From UBA1731 sp964567665 (GTDB taxonomy: Bacteria > Verrucomicrobiota > Kiritimatiellia > RFP12 > UBA1067): DNA of 54,541 nt. Positions within the stretch are counted from its first letter, which is position 1, and each line of letters opens with the position of its first letter. Of this stretch, positions 15,122-23,731 are shown in pieces. The notes beneath the pieces were generated by a model. The model worked only from the letters and a program-made list of their open reading frames with translations, was not told where the DNA came from and made no database searches. The position numbers and the translations under genes were made by a program. Location: NCBI GenBank assembly GCA_964567665.1, contig CAZMNN010000014.1:1-54541 (forward strand), written 5' to 3'.

Positions 15122-16132
15122 ATGAAAAAACCAAAACTCCTTTCGCTGTTCGCCGGCGCCGGCGGCATGGATCTCGGATTCGAGAAAGCCGGATTCAACG
15201 TTGCAGTGGCAAACGAGTTCGACCCCGAAATCTGCCTGACCTACCGGCTGAACCATTGCCACACCCATCTCATTGAAGGTGACATACGAAAGGTTGCCAG
15301 CGAGGAACTGTCGAACGACTTTGTCGGCCTGATCGGCGGTCCGCCCTGTCAGAGCTGGAGCGAAGCGGGTGCGCTGAAAGGCATCGATGACCCTCGCGGA
15401 CAGCTTTTCTTCGACTACATCCGAATTCTGAAAGGCATACGTCCGTTGTTCTTCGTCGCGGAGAACGTCTCCGGAATGCTGTCGGCACGAAACGCGGCGG
15501 CGGTCGGAAAGATTCTCAAACTGTTCGCCGAGACCGGATACGATGTCCAGTACAAATTGCTGAACGCGAACGACTATCATGTCCCTCAAGTCCGCGAACG
15601 TGTCTTCTACGTTGGGTTTCGGAGGGATCTCGGCATCCACGACTTTACCTACCCGGTCCCGACCAAAGAGAACCCACTGACGCTGCGCGACGCGATCTGG
15701 GACTTGCGGGGCAACGCCGTCCCCGCCGCTCCTGGCAACCGTCACCGAGACGATCTGAAGATTCCGAACCACGAGTACTTCACGGGCGGATATTCCACTA
15801 TCTTCATGAGCCGCAACCGCGTGAGGGGCTGGGATGAGCCTGCGTTTACGGTACAGGCATCGGGACGGCAGTGCCAGCTTCACCCTCAAGCGCCGAAGAT
15901 GGTGAGGCACGGCCAAAATGACATGCGCTTCGTCGAAGGGAAGGAGGGGCTGTACCGACGACTGACAGTCCGCGAATGTGCGCGATTGCAGGGATTCCCG
16001 GATGACTTCGAGTTCATCTACAAGAAGGTGGACACGGGCTACAAAATGGTCGGCAACGCCGTCCCCGTGGAATTTGCCCATGCCGTGGCAAGACAGATAA
16101 TGGACTGCCTGAAACGCCACGCGACCGTCTGA
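15122..16132 (+). CDS. DNA (cytosine-5)-methyltransferase of a type II system
   Basis: A 336-residue C5 methyltransferase. Motifs in order: LLSLFAGAGGMDLGFEKAG (SAM binding), GLIGGPPCQSWSEAG (catalytic Cys), FVAENVSGM (ENV), VPQVRERVFYVGF (QxRxR), and the C-terminal YKMVGNAVPVEFAHAVARQI. The start is placed at the ATG at 15122, where the domain begins; the in-frame extension back to 14966 is part of the leader. Because the neighbouring endonuclease is NgoPII-like, the target is predicted to be GGCC. The enzyme looks intact, so it would protect DNA whether or not the endonuclease works. Confidence 0.92.
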   Translation: MKKPKLLSLFAGAGGMDLGFEKAGFNVAVANEFDPEICLTYRLNHCHTHLIEGDIRKVASEELSNDFVGLIGGPPCQSWSEAGALKGIDDPRGQLFFDYIRILKGIRPLFFVAENVSGMLSARNAAAVGKILKLFAETGYDVQYKLLNANDYHVPQVRERVFYVGFRRDLGIHDFTYPVPTKENPLTLRDAIWDLRGNAVPAAPGNRHRDDLKIPNHEYFTGGYSTIFMSRNRVRGWDEPAFTVQASGRQCQLHPQAPKMVRHGQNDMRFVEGKEGLYRRLTVRECARLQGFPDDFEFIYKKVDTGYKMVGNAVPVEFAHAVARQIMDCLKRHATV

Positions 16133-16172
16133 AATTTATTCGCAGCAGATATGATTAACAGGAGAAGAGAGA

Positions 16173-17022
16173 ATGTCACAAACAACCATCATCGACGCCA
16201 TCGTCAATCTCGTCAACAACCCAATCATCACGCTCGGACGTGAATACCGATCGCGTAACCGCGCCAACAGCATGGGAGAGGCTTTGGAGGAATACGTCAA
16301 GGATCTGTTTGCTGGGACGTTCAAGTGCGAACCGCAGGAACGGTATGATCGATTCGAACGGGTGTTCTCCTATATAGGCAACAATTCCAACCCGCCGGAC
16401 GCCATGCTTCGTGGCGGCGATGCAATCGAGGTCAAGAAGATCGAATCGCTCGATGCCTCGCTGGCGCTGAACAGCAGCTATCCGAAGCACATGTTGCGGG
16501 CGGACAGCCCAATGATTTCTGACGCCTGCCGCAACGCAGAGCAGTGGACGGAAAAAGACATGCTGTATGTCGTCGGAGTTGTCCAAAACAGCATGCTTCG
16601 CCATCTTGCCATGGTCTATGGACTCGACTACTGCGCGTCCGAGAACTGCTATCGTGGCCTGAAGACGCGGATTGCGCAGGGCGTCAATGCCATCGAGGGC
16701 GTGGAGTTTGCGCAGACACGCGAACTGGGGCGCATCAACCGCGTCGATCCCCCTGGGCATCACGTACATGCGGGTTCGGGGGATGTGGGGCATCGAGAAC
16801 CCATGGTCGGCATTCGACTATGTCTATCAGCGGGACATGCACAGACAGCTGAATTTCATGTGTCTCGTCAACCGCGAAAAGTGGGAGCGCATTCCGGATC
16901 GCGAAAGACTGCTCGAAGCCGTACGAGCAAACCCGCGCCTGACGCTTTCGGATGTACGAGTCAAGAATCCCGACAATCCGGCCAAGCTCAACGATGCCGT
17001 GCTGATTTCATTCTCGGTATAG
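16173..17022 (+). pseudogene. NgoPII-type restriction endonuclease, frameshifted at a C5 run
   Basis: The first 192 or so residues (MSQTTIIDAIVNLVNNPIIT, NRANSMGEALEEYVKDLFAG, NNSNPPDAMLRGGDAIEVKK, LALNSSYPKHMLRADSPMI, WTEKDMLYVVGVVQN) match the NgoPII family, which cuts GGCC; D-A-M-L...E-V-K-K is the likely nuclease core. At the five C at 16749-16753 the frame breaks: removing one C joins RINRVDP directly to LGITYMRVRGMWGIENPW in the next frame, which runs to the TAG at 17020-17022. A good AGGAGAAGAG site precedes the ATG, 40 bases after the methyltransferase. Either the gene is broken, or the run is variable, or the extra C is an error. Confidence 0.85.
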
Positions 17023-17066
17023 CAACGTATTTTCTTTTCTGCATGGCGATGGCCGCCACCGCGTTT

Positions 17067-17075
17067 TGATATAAT
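17067..17075 (+). promoter_or_regulatory. Extended -10 promoter, leaderless small gene
   Basis: Plus strand TGATATAAT followed by CCTCGAC and then ATG at 17083, so the predicted transcript begins at the start codon. Confidence 0.65.
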
Positions 17076-17082
17076 CCTCGAC

Positions 17083-17274
17083 ATGAAAAGTGTGCCGAAG
17101 CGATTTGAAGTCCTTGTCGAGCATGTCGAAGTGTCACGTGTGGTCGTTCACGCGGATTCAAGCGAATCGGCGCGCGAGGCGGCGTTTGAAGCCGTGCGCC
17201 GTGGAGACGCCTTCTCATCTCAATCCGTGTCCTTTCGTTGCGTCGATTGCCGAGAACTGACCTGCGCTCTTTAA
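17083..17274 (+). CDS. Hypothetical 63-residue protein
   Basis: I do not recognise a family. The product begins MKSVPKRFEVLVEHVEVSRV, continues with an Ala/Glu/Ser-rich helix (SSESAREAAFEAVRRGDAF) and ends with two Cys in FRCVDCRELTCAL. The alternating first half suggests a small beta-alpha-beta fold. The case for a real gene is the perfect TGATATAAT box ending 7 bases before the ATG, as in other genes here. It lies downstream of the restriction endonuclease with its own promoter. The following 139 bases to 17413 hold no visible gene or terminator. Confidence 0.5.
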   Translation: MKSVPKRFEVLVEHVEVSRVVVHADSSESAREAAFEAVRRGDAFSSQSVSFRCVDCRELTCAL

Positions 17275-17413
17275 GTTTCAGCGAATCGACATAACATATT
17301 TACATCTGAGACACATTATTGAACTCCGCCATAAGAGCGCACAATAATTATGCCTCCCAACCGATTGCACGTCCTTTGTCCCTATCCTGCTTTCCACTGT
17401 CTGAAGCCATGTC

Positions 17414-18394
17414 TTATTGTTTCGGCTCAAGGTTCGTGTCGTTCGGAGTTGGATTGTAAATCGAGAGGAATTTAAGGGCGGCACCTCTCTCGTCGCCGGA
17501 AAAACGGATGTTCCCCAACTGGAAATAGTGAGCAGACTTCAAAGTCCCGTTGTCATTCAATTTGCATCTGCTTCTGACCACAAGGACTTTTGACGGGTCG
17601 AACAACTGTCGTTCCCAGCTTGTAACCCTTCCACGCCTGTCGCGACTCCCAACTCGTTCCGAGAAGGCAAATTCACTTTGGTACATACCATTAGTGTCTG
17701 CGTCGTAGACACCAACATATTCGCTCCCCGGTGTCTTGTCCGCATAGTACCCACCGGAGAATTTGGCTGGGAAGCGAAGTTTCAATGCCATGCCATCATA
17801 ACCCGAATCCCACACCCCATTCCAATCAAAGAACACTTCCATGTCGGTTTCCTTGCCGCTTCCAAATGGCGCGGTAAAATCATACCGCTCACAATCAAAC
17901 CCAATCCACTTGTTCAATTCATGCGTGTCTTTCCATCCAGAAGAGAGTGACCTTTTCGCAGTTGGATTTTTAATCGGCAGAAGCACAATGTCTTCTTTGC
18001 CCCCCCAAGGCTGCCATTTTCCCCTGGACACAGTGTGTTCATTGCCCATTGCAACAAAGCTGATCTTCCGCCTGCTTCGATAGTGATAATTGCCAGTCAC
18101 TTCAACTTCAAGAATGCCGCCCGTTTTTGCCTCGGCAACAAAAACGCCATTCGTATCCGTATTTCCGACAATTCTCCGCCCCTTGGAACGGTCTATCATG
18201 TCAAAGAAGACATCAACCTTGGCATTGTGAACCGGTTTGCCTATGTCGTCAACAACATGAAATTCGACGCGCGCTTCAGCACCGTTGTGGCAGGCGTTCT
18301 CGAATTCGCGCGACACCGCGCCAACTCTCTGCGAAAAGCACAGCACAAGAACTACGATTACCTGTAGACGACAATTAGAAACAGAACCATTCAT
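17414..18394 (-). CDS. Secreted protein with carboxypeptidase-regulatory-like domain
   Basis: A 326-residue exported protein with a signal peptide (LQVIVVLVLCFSQRVGAVS). Residues 40-120 or so (VEFHVVDDIGKPVHNAKVDV, NTDTNGVFVAEAKTGGILEV) form a beta-sandwich of the carboxypeptidase-regulatory/Ig-like type with the usual G-x-P-V...D...G-x-F pattern. The C-terminal 200 residues (FDWNGVWDSGYDGMALKLRF, PGSEYVGVYDADTNGM) are not recognised. I chose the ATG at 18394 because its ATGA overlaps the stop of the giant gene, GGAAGG precedes it, and the signal peptide follows; the longer frame to 18490 lies within that gene. Its composition is more A/T-rich than the giant gene. It is probably exported and works with that protein. 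Confidence 0.6.
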   Translation of the reverse strand: MNGSVSNCRLQVIVVLVLCFSQRVGAVSREFENACHNGAEARVEFHVVDDIGKPVHNAKVDVFFDMIDRSKGRRIVGNTDTNGVFVAEAKTGGILEVEVTGNYHYRSRRKISFVAMGNEHTVSRGKWQPWGGKEDIVLLPIKNPTAKRSLSSGWKDTHELNKWIGFDCERYDFTAPFGSGKETDMEVFFDWNGVWDSGYDGMALKLRFPAKFSGGYYADKTPGSEYVGVYDADTNGMYQSEFAFSERVGSRDRRGRVTSWERQLFDPSKVLVVRSRCKLNDNGTLKSAHYFQLGNIRFSGDERGAALKFLSIYNPTPNDTNLEPKQ

Positions 18395-21300
18395 TGAAGC
18401 GCACCTTCCTCTTTGAGTCTCTGATAGAATTTGAATACAAAGAAATATGATACGTCTTTGATGTCGGAATGCAACCATCTGCTGCCCCAATCAGAAAACC
18501 ATCCATTTGGTCGGACAACCCAACCATTTGGACGTTGCAGTCCGTTTACGTTTTCGTCTGTTGATTCCAGATTGATCATTCGTCTGCCCATATTAAGAGG
18601 CCCCCACTTCATTGCGCCGCTTGCCGGCGTCCGTGACGGTATGCCATTGGCGAGAAACGCACCTCGCAGTTGCAAGGGAATGGAATTCGTGTTCATGCTC
18701 TCGGGCTGAAGCTTGAAGACGGTATTGGTCTTCAACTCCGCCGCAGACATCAGCCACGCATTCGTCGGCTGGATCGCGTTATACCCCAAAATGTTCTCGC
18801 GGATGCTCCATCCCGCCCAGTCTGTGGTGCCCAACCGCGCCAATACCCCCTTGCGCCCTTTCCACAGTTCCTGCTTGTGCCAGGCGTAGCGCTCAAACAT
18901 CTGATCCCAGTTCTCGTATCCATCCGTTGCCCAGACATTGTTGTTGTCTTCCAGTTCGAGGACGTGGTCGCCCGTGGAGTAGAAATTCACTGCACAGTCT
19001 GCCACATCGGTAAACCTTCCGCCCCACGTCAGCAGCTGCCTGTCATCGCCAACGTTCCCCTCGAAACACCTGTACCACTCGTTGGCAAACGCCTTTCTCG
19101 GATATCCGTTCCAGTCCCTGTGGACGAGCACGTTGGTCGGGATCAATGACGTGTCATACGCCTCCGCCGGCACGGCGGAGTTGCACATCAGGTATCTGGA
19201 GACCTGAAGCCCGTGGTCTTGGATCATCGACGAGGCGACCATGTTGCCGAGGGAGTGCGCCATTATCACCTTCTCGCCGGGGATGTCCGAGAGGATCGGG
19301 GCGAGCCGGCCTGCCACGGCGAAGGCGTTGGAGGCGTTCTCGTGGTAGTTCGCCGCGCCGCCCATGTCGCTCCGCCAAGCGACGTTGTAGAAGTCTGCGC
19401 GGACGCCGGAGACCCACAGCCGCTTGAAGAGGATGTCGCCCCATTGCTCGGCCTGCGCCTCGCTGACGTTTGCGCCGTGCAGGAAGATGAGGGATTTCGT
19501 GTTCCACTCGTCCCATATCCGATGAACCGCGGTCGGACGGATGACGACGCCGCCAGACAGATGACGGCCGTTTATCCAGCTGTACATCTGCTTCACGGGA
19601 AGGATGTCCATCGGGGCGGAGCAGGAATACAGGAGCACGCCGCCCAACCTGATGTCCATGCGCATCGATGCACAGGGGGACTTCGCCTCGCACACCATGA
19701 GTCCCGAATCATGCGAGAACCGGCTGATGTCCGGGTACGGAAGCTCAACGCCTCCGGCCGGCAGCGCGACAAGGGATGCGGAGGACAGGGGCTGCCCCGC
19801 AAGGGTTGTGACGTTCGTCGTCTGGATCGACCCCGCGCGGCTCCACGGCACGTCAGCAAGGCAGAAGTTGACGGAGTTTGTGCTGTCCCATCCGGGCCTG
19901 ATCTCGTACGTGACGCGATCGCCCCATGCAGCCCTGAACTTCTCCAGGTCCAGGGCGGCGGGGAAGAAGTTTATCAGGTCAAACGTGCCGTTGACGGCAA
20001 GGTCCGACGAATTCGCCGTCGCGCACTCCCTGCCGGGGACAATGCAGTCTCCGTGTATCCTGTCCTCGTTGACCCAGTAGCGGAAGGCCCTCCCGTCGAG
20101 CCAGGCGGCGGAGTCGCCGCCGTCGATGGCGCCGTCGCGGTTCACGTCGAGCCGCAGCGGCGGAAGGACGGACGTGATCCGCTGCACGGCCTCGTCCTGC
20201 AGGAACACGCCGTCCGTGACGTTCCAGTAGCGCAGCCTCAGGCTGACTTCGCCGGGGGAGGAGGAGGTGACGAGGATGGGCAGCGCGGTGAAGCCGCCGC
20301 CGGATCCGCGTCCGACAATCGACCGCCATGCGGACATCGTGAGATCCTTCACCGGCGTCACTGACGTGTCGAGAAGGATCCGGTGGCGCAATGCCCTTCC
20401 GTCGTAGTACCAGAGGGTGAACTCGCCGGTCGCGTCGGCAAGCTCGAGATGGACGCTGCCGTCCGGCAGCGACACGTCCGTGACGAGGCTCATCTCCGTG
20501 GCGTCAGGCATGTTCGTGCCGACGGTGATCGGCAGCCCGAAGGCGGGGTTCAGGGCGTTCAGGGTCGCGAGGTCGGACACGCCGCCCCTGATTGCGACGC
20601 CGAGGACCGTCCAGTCCTGCCGCAGGTAGACGTCGCCGTTCCGCGAGAACGCAAGCGCGGCGTCGCCGACGGAGGCGCTTGGGGTTACGCCCGCAAGGTT
20701 CACGGCGCAGGACCGGTCCGTTGCGCTGAAGTCCAGTCCGTCTTCGCCGAGAAGCTCAAGCCGGCGGGACCTGTACGCCACCGCGACGTAGTTTGTCCAG
20801 TGCTCGGGGCACGGGCAGCAGCTGCGGTGCGCCGTCGGGACGTCGAGGTCTATCCGCTCGTAGGCCGGCGGGGTACGGATGTACAGCACGCCCTCGGCGT
20901 GGCGGACGCTCTGCACGGCGTTCGTGTACTCGTCCTCGTGCAGCGCGGCGCACCGGCTGTAGGGGCATGAATGCACAGGACAGCTGTCGCCCGGATCGTC
21001 GCCATCTCCGCAGCATCCGCATCCGCAGTCCGGGCCGCACCCGCCAACGCCGCACACGCAGAACGGGAGCGTCCCCTTCTCGACATCATCCCTGCCTTCC
21101 TCCATGCCGACGACTGCACCAAAGATCGGGTCGGGGGATGGGTCGTACGGGTCTGGAGCCGGCGGGCGCGGACAGAACCGGACCTCCTGTCCGTATGACG
21201 TCTGTCCGAACAGGTATTCGGGGTGCGAAATTGAATACGTCAACGCCCCCGTCTCATTTGCGGAGAAGTTTCCGGACACGACGGCGGATCTCGGCGGCAG

Positions 21301-23562
21301 GTTCTCCACCTCAACGCTTCCGCCACCGCTCCACCTGCAGGACAGCAGGTCTGCGTCGCGGCTCGCGGGGAGGCTCACGCTTCTGCGCCGGGCGTAGAGG
21401 TCGTGGATGCAGGGGGCGGTCGCTGCGACGTTCGGGAAGTTGATCCGTCCGGGCGCACGGTGCGAGGGGAGGACGCCGAACGCGAAGCCGTCCGAATCGA
21501 GCGCGGCGCCGACGGACTCGCCGCCGCGTAGCAGGAGCGTGTGGGTGACGCCCTTCACCACCGGCACGAGAAGCGTCGGGAAGCGTCCGCCGGGGGCGGA
21601 TGAACGCATTGCCCGCCGCGCAACGAGCGGCACCGGACGTCCGCCCACGATGAGGTCGCCGTTCCCCGCCCCGGTCGCCGACACACGCAGCACGGCCGTG
21701 CCGTCCGACGGGCGGGGAAGCGTGAACGCACCGTTCGTCGTGCCGGAGTAGAACACATGCTCAAGGACGGTGTTCGTCGAACCCTCCGGGCAGGAAAGCG
21801 GATCGACTCCGCCGAGCCTGACGGCAAGGCCGTCGCTGTACCCCGATCCGGCCGAATACGGGTCGTTCGGGTCGGTTCCGTGGATGAAAACCTCCTCATG
21901 GTCTGTCAGGCCGTCCATGTCCGTGTCGGCGCTGTGCGGGTCTGTGCCGTGGACGAACAGCTCGTCGATCGTGGGGATGCCGTCGCCGTCCGGGTCGCGG
22001 TCGTACGCATCCGCCGCCGAAAGTGGCCGGAATGCCAGCGAGGTGACGTTCGACGGAAGCGAATTGGTCATCCAGGCAAGACCGCCGAAGGACGCACCCA
22101 CGAGAATGTTCGTGAGCGCACCGTTTGGCGCGACGGGGACGTCGCGCCCTACCGAATTGCCCTCCGGTAGGGCGGGGCGTCCCGCCCCGCCGCACAGACC
22201 GCCGTTGGATGTGCCCTCCGGTAGAGCGGGGCATCCCACCCCGCCGCACAGACCGCCGTTGGATGTGCCCTCCGGTAGGGCGGGGCGTCCCGCCCCGCCG
22301 CACCGCGAAAGGTCGTACCTGTACGCAAAATGTCCGTCTGTCCACAGCTCCGCCTGCACGCTGACGGGCGTGTTCGTGTCGCGTCCGAGCAGCACGTTCT
22401 GCCATGTCAGCATGAGTGTGTTCGACGGCGTGACGCAATGCCAGAACCGGCTCGGGGAGAGTTCCTCCTTCGCTATCGCCTCCCCGTCCGGTGTCGAGTG
22501 CGCATTCCCGGCGATGCGCGGCCAGTTCGCGTGCGGCACGACACCGAACGTCGCGCACAGCGGCCACAGACGCGGCGCGACCGGGACGTCGCGCCCTACC
22601 CCATTCATCGCAGAGGTCGCCGGTTCCGCACCCGGTAGGGCAGGGCGTCCCGCCGAATTACCCTCTGACAGGACGTCGCGTCCCGCCGAACTGGCCGCCG
22701 GTAGGGCGGGGCGTCCCGCCCCGCCGCCCCGATCGCCATAGGATGCGTCCGTGAGAGCGTCCGTGAGCGCACCGTTTGGCGTGGCGGGGATGTCGTGCCC
22801 TGTCGAATTTGCAGTTGAATCGCCTACCGTCCCTACACGAGTTTGCAAACTCGTGTAGGGCTGATTCGCATAAAAGTCCGCCTGCCCGAACGAAAAGACC
22901 CGGAACCGGCTGACCTCGTTCGAGCCGACGCGGAATGTCCAGTTCGTTAACGCGATGTAGATCCAGTCCTCCGCCGCGCCGAACGCCTCCCAGTCGGCGC
23001 ACACAGTCGCGTTGGACGGCGCGGAGAAGTCATGCGTTTCGTTGGTGCCGGTGCGAGTCATCACGAAACCGTGTGCGAAGTCCTCCGCCGTCAACGTCCG
23101 TGCGGTGTTCGCTGATGTGATGGGCATGAAGTCCGCCCATTGCTCAGCGTCTGGCGCGACGGGGACGTCGCGCCCTACCGAATTGTCCTCCGGTAGGGCG
23201 GGGCGTCCCGCCGAATTGGCCGCCGGCAGAACATCGCGCCCTGCCGAACTGGCCTCCGGTAGGGCGGGGCGTCCCGCCCCGCCGCCCGGCTTGGTGCCGG
23301 CGATCACCCACATCGCGATGAAGAACACACCGAGGAACACTCGCCCGGCCATCGGCTGGCCTTTGAAGAACTCCCGAAGGTTCCGAACGGGACGAACTCC
23401 CCGCTCGTGCATGAGTGCGGCAAGACAGGTGAACGCAGCGACGCAAAGGGATGCCAGCAGAGACGCCGTCACTGTCCGTTCCCTGTACTTGCATCCGGCA
23501 ACTCTGCCAGACGGAAACACATGGAAACAGACATAGGCAACCGCCCACGCAAGAACGTCCAC
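18391..23562 (-). CDS. Giant secreted protein: palindrome-coded segments, Ca-binding repeats, C-terminal alpha/beta-hydrolase
   Basis: A 1,723-residue protein. Two or three hydrophobic segments lie in residues 1-90 (ending FFIAMWVIAGTKP), then a low-complexity region with GAGRPALPE and GRDVPVAP units encoded by palindromic repeats. Around 515-565 are thrombospondin-3/EF-hand-like repeats (DPDGDGIPTIDE, ADTDMDGLTDHEEV). Around 830-875 is a Cys-rich stretch. Near 1135 one dockerin-like loop DVNRDGAIDGGD occurs. Residues from about 1370 form an alpha/beta-hydrolase-like domain: SLIFLHGANVSEAQAEQWGD, the nucleophile elbow VIMAHSLGNMVASS near 1435, and FYSTGDHVLEL as a possible acid or base region. 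This suggests an anchored or secreted esterase or lipase. The GTG at 23562 is used; the in-frame ATG 80 codons later (MAGRVFLGVFF) is an alternative. It is coupled to the next gene. Confidence 0.75.
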   Translation of the reverse strand: MDVLAWAVAYVCFHVFPSGRVAGCKYRERTVTASLLASLCVAAFTCLAALMHERGVRPVRNLREFFKGQPMAGRVFLGVFFIAMWVIAGTKPGGGAGRPALPEASSAGRDVLPAANSAGRPALPEDNSVGRDVPVAPDAEQWADFMPITSANTARTLTAEDFAHGFVMTRTGTNETHDFSAPSNATVCADWEAFGAAEDWIYIALTNWTFRVGSNEVSRFRVFSFGQADFYANQPYTSLQTRVGTVGDSTANSTGHDIPATPNGALTDALTDASYGDRGGGAGRPALPAASSAGRDVLSEGNSAGRPALPGAEPATSAMNGVGRDVPVAPRLWPLCATFGVVPHANWPRIAGNAHSTPDGEAIAKEELSPSRFWHCVTPSNTLMLTWQNVLLGRDTNTPVSVQAELWTDGHFAYRYDLSRCGGAGRPALPEGTSNGGLCGGVGCPALPEGTSNGGLCGGAGRPALPEGNSVGRDVPVAPNGALTNILVGASFGGLAWMTNSLPSNVTSLAFRPLSAADAYDRDPDGDGIPTIDELFVHGTDPHSADTDMDGLTDHEEVFIHGTDPNDPYSAGSGYSDGLAVRLGGVDPLSCPEGSTNTVLEHVFYSGTTNGAFTLPRPSDGTAVLRVSATGAGNGDLIVGGRPVPLVARRAMRSSAPGGRFPTLLVPVVKGVTHTLLLRGGESVGAALDSDGFAFGVLPSHRAPGRINFPNVAATAPCIHDLYARRRSVSLPASRDADLLSCRWSGGGSVEVENLPPRSAVVSGNFSANETGALTYSISHPEYLFGQTSYGQEVRFCPRPPAPDPYDPSPDPIFGAVVGMEEGRDDVEKGTLPFCVCGVGGCGPDCGCGCCGDGDDPGDSCPVHSCPYSRCAALHEDEYTNAVQSVRHAEGVLYIRTPPAYERIDLDVPTAHRSCCPCPEHWTNYVAVAYRSRRLELLGEDGLDFSATDRSCAVNLAGVTPSASVGDAALAFSRNGDVYLRQDWTVLGVAIRGGVSDLATLNALNPAFGLPITVGTNMPDATEMSLVTDVSLPDGSVHLELADATGEFTLWYYDGRALRHRILLDTSVTPVKDLTMSAWRSIVGRGSGGGFTALPILVTSSSPGEVSLRLRYWNVTDGVFLQDEAVQRITSVLPPLRLDVNRDGAIDGGDSAAWLDGRAFRYWVNEDRIHGDCIVPGRECATANSSDLAVNGTFDLINFFPAALDLEKFRAAWGDRVTYEIRPGWDSTNSVNFCLADVPWSRAGSIQTTNVTTLAGQPLSSASLVALPAGGVELPYPDISRFSHDSGLMVCEAKSPCASMRMDIRLGGVLLYSCSAPMDILPVKQMYSWINGRHLSGGVVIRPTAVHRIWDEWNTKSLIFLHGANVSEAQAEQWGDILFKRLWVSGVRADFYNVAWRSDMGGAANYHENASNAFAVAGRLAPILSDIPGEKVIMAHSLGNMVASSMIQDHGLQVSRYLMCNSAVPAEAYDTSLIPTNVLVHRDWNGYPRKAFANEWYRCFEGNVGDDRQLLTWGGRFTDVADCAVNFYSTGDHVLELEDNNNVWATDGYENWDQMFERYAWHKQELWKGRKGVLARLGTTDWAGWSIRENILGYNAIQPTNAWLMSAAELKTNTVFKLQPESMNTNSIPLQLRGAFLANGIPSRTPASGAMKWGPLNMGRRMINLESTDENVNGLQRPNGWVVRPNGWFSDWGSRWLHSDIKDVSYFFVFKFYQRLKEEGALQ
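22127..22303. repeat. Palindromic repeat cluster C, in frame, with a 54-bp tandem
   Basis: Starts with hairpin GCGCGACGGGGACGTCGCGC and CCTACCG, then GGTAGGGCGGGGCG...CCCCGCC. The second half is tandemly repeated with a 54-base period (units begin at 22160, 22214 and 22268), which is 18 codons per unit and reads GGAGRPALPEGTSNGGLC in the protein. The middle unit differs at three bases. Confidence 0.8.
22576..22733. repeat. Palindromic repeat cluster B, in frame
   Basis: Same parts as clusters A and C: a GGGACGTCGCGCCCTACC arm, two GGTAGGGC(A/G)GGGCGTCCCGCC arms and a diverged middle copy. It is read as GRPALP, GRDVLSEGNS and GRDVPVAP in the giant protein. Confidence 0.75.
22831..22860. repeat. 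Perfect 30-bp palindrome within coding sequence
   Basis: CCCTACACGAGTTTG is followed immediately by its exact reverse complement. It encodes PYTSLQTRVG in the giant protein and lies next to a degenerate copy of the other palindrome family (22778-22830). Perfect 15-base arms are unlikely in ordinary coding sequence. Confidence 0.85.
23153..23286. repeat. Palindromic repeat cluster A, in frame
   Basis: A GCGCGACGGGGACGTCGCGC hairpin, a CTACCG/CGGTAG pair, two further GGTAGGGCGGGGCGTCCCGCC arms and a diverged copy between them. It codes for residues from about 92 to 137 of the giant protein (GRPALPE, AGRDVLPAANS, GRDVPVAP). Confidence 0.8.
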
Positions 23563-23618
23563 CTCTCCACGAACGCCCGCATCGACTGCCGCTTCTCCAT
23601 TCCAGATTTCACATGAGC

Positions 23619-23627
23619 ACTATACCA
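23619..23627 (-). promoter_or_regulatory. Extended -10 promoter of the giant gene
   Basis: Minus strand TTTTGGTATAGTGC. The predicted start near 23612 gives a leader of about 50 bases to the GTG at 23562. Confidence 0.5.
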
Positions 23628-23731
23628 AAATGCAGATGCCTGGCAGAATCAAACCAACCGCAGACCGCAAATCAATCACGAATCATGAAATCTGGGGAAT
23701 AGATAAATCGACTGTTTCCAAATCAGATTTC

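Noticed and set aside
22160..22303. CRISPR-like regular repeats
   Set aside because: The 54-base units are contiguous with no unique spacers, are in frame in a gene, and no cas genes are present.
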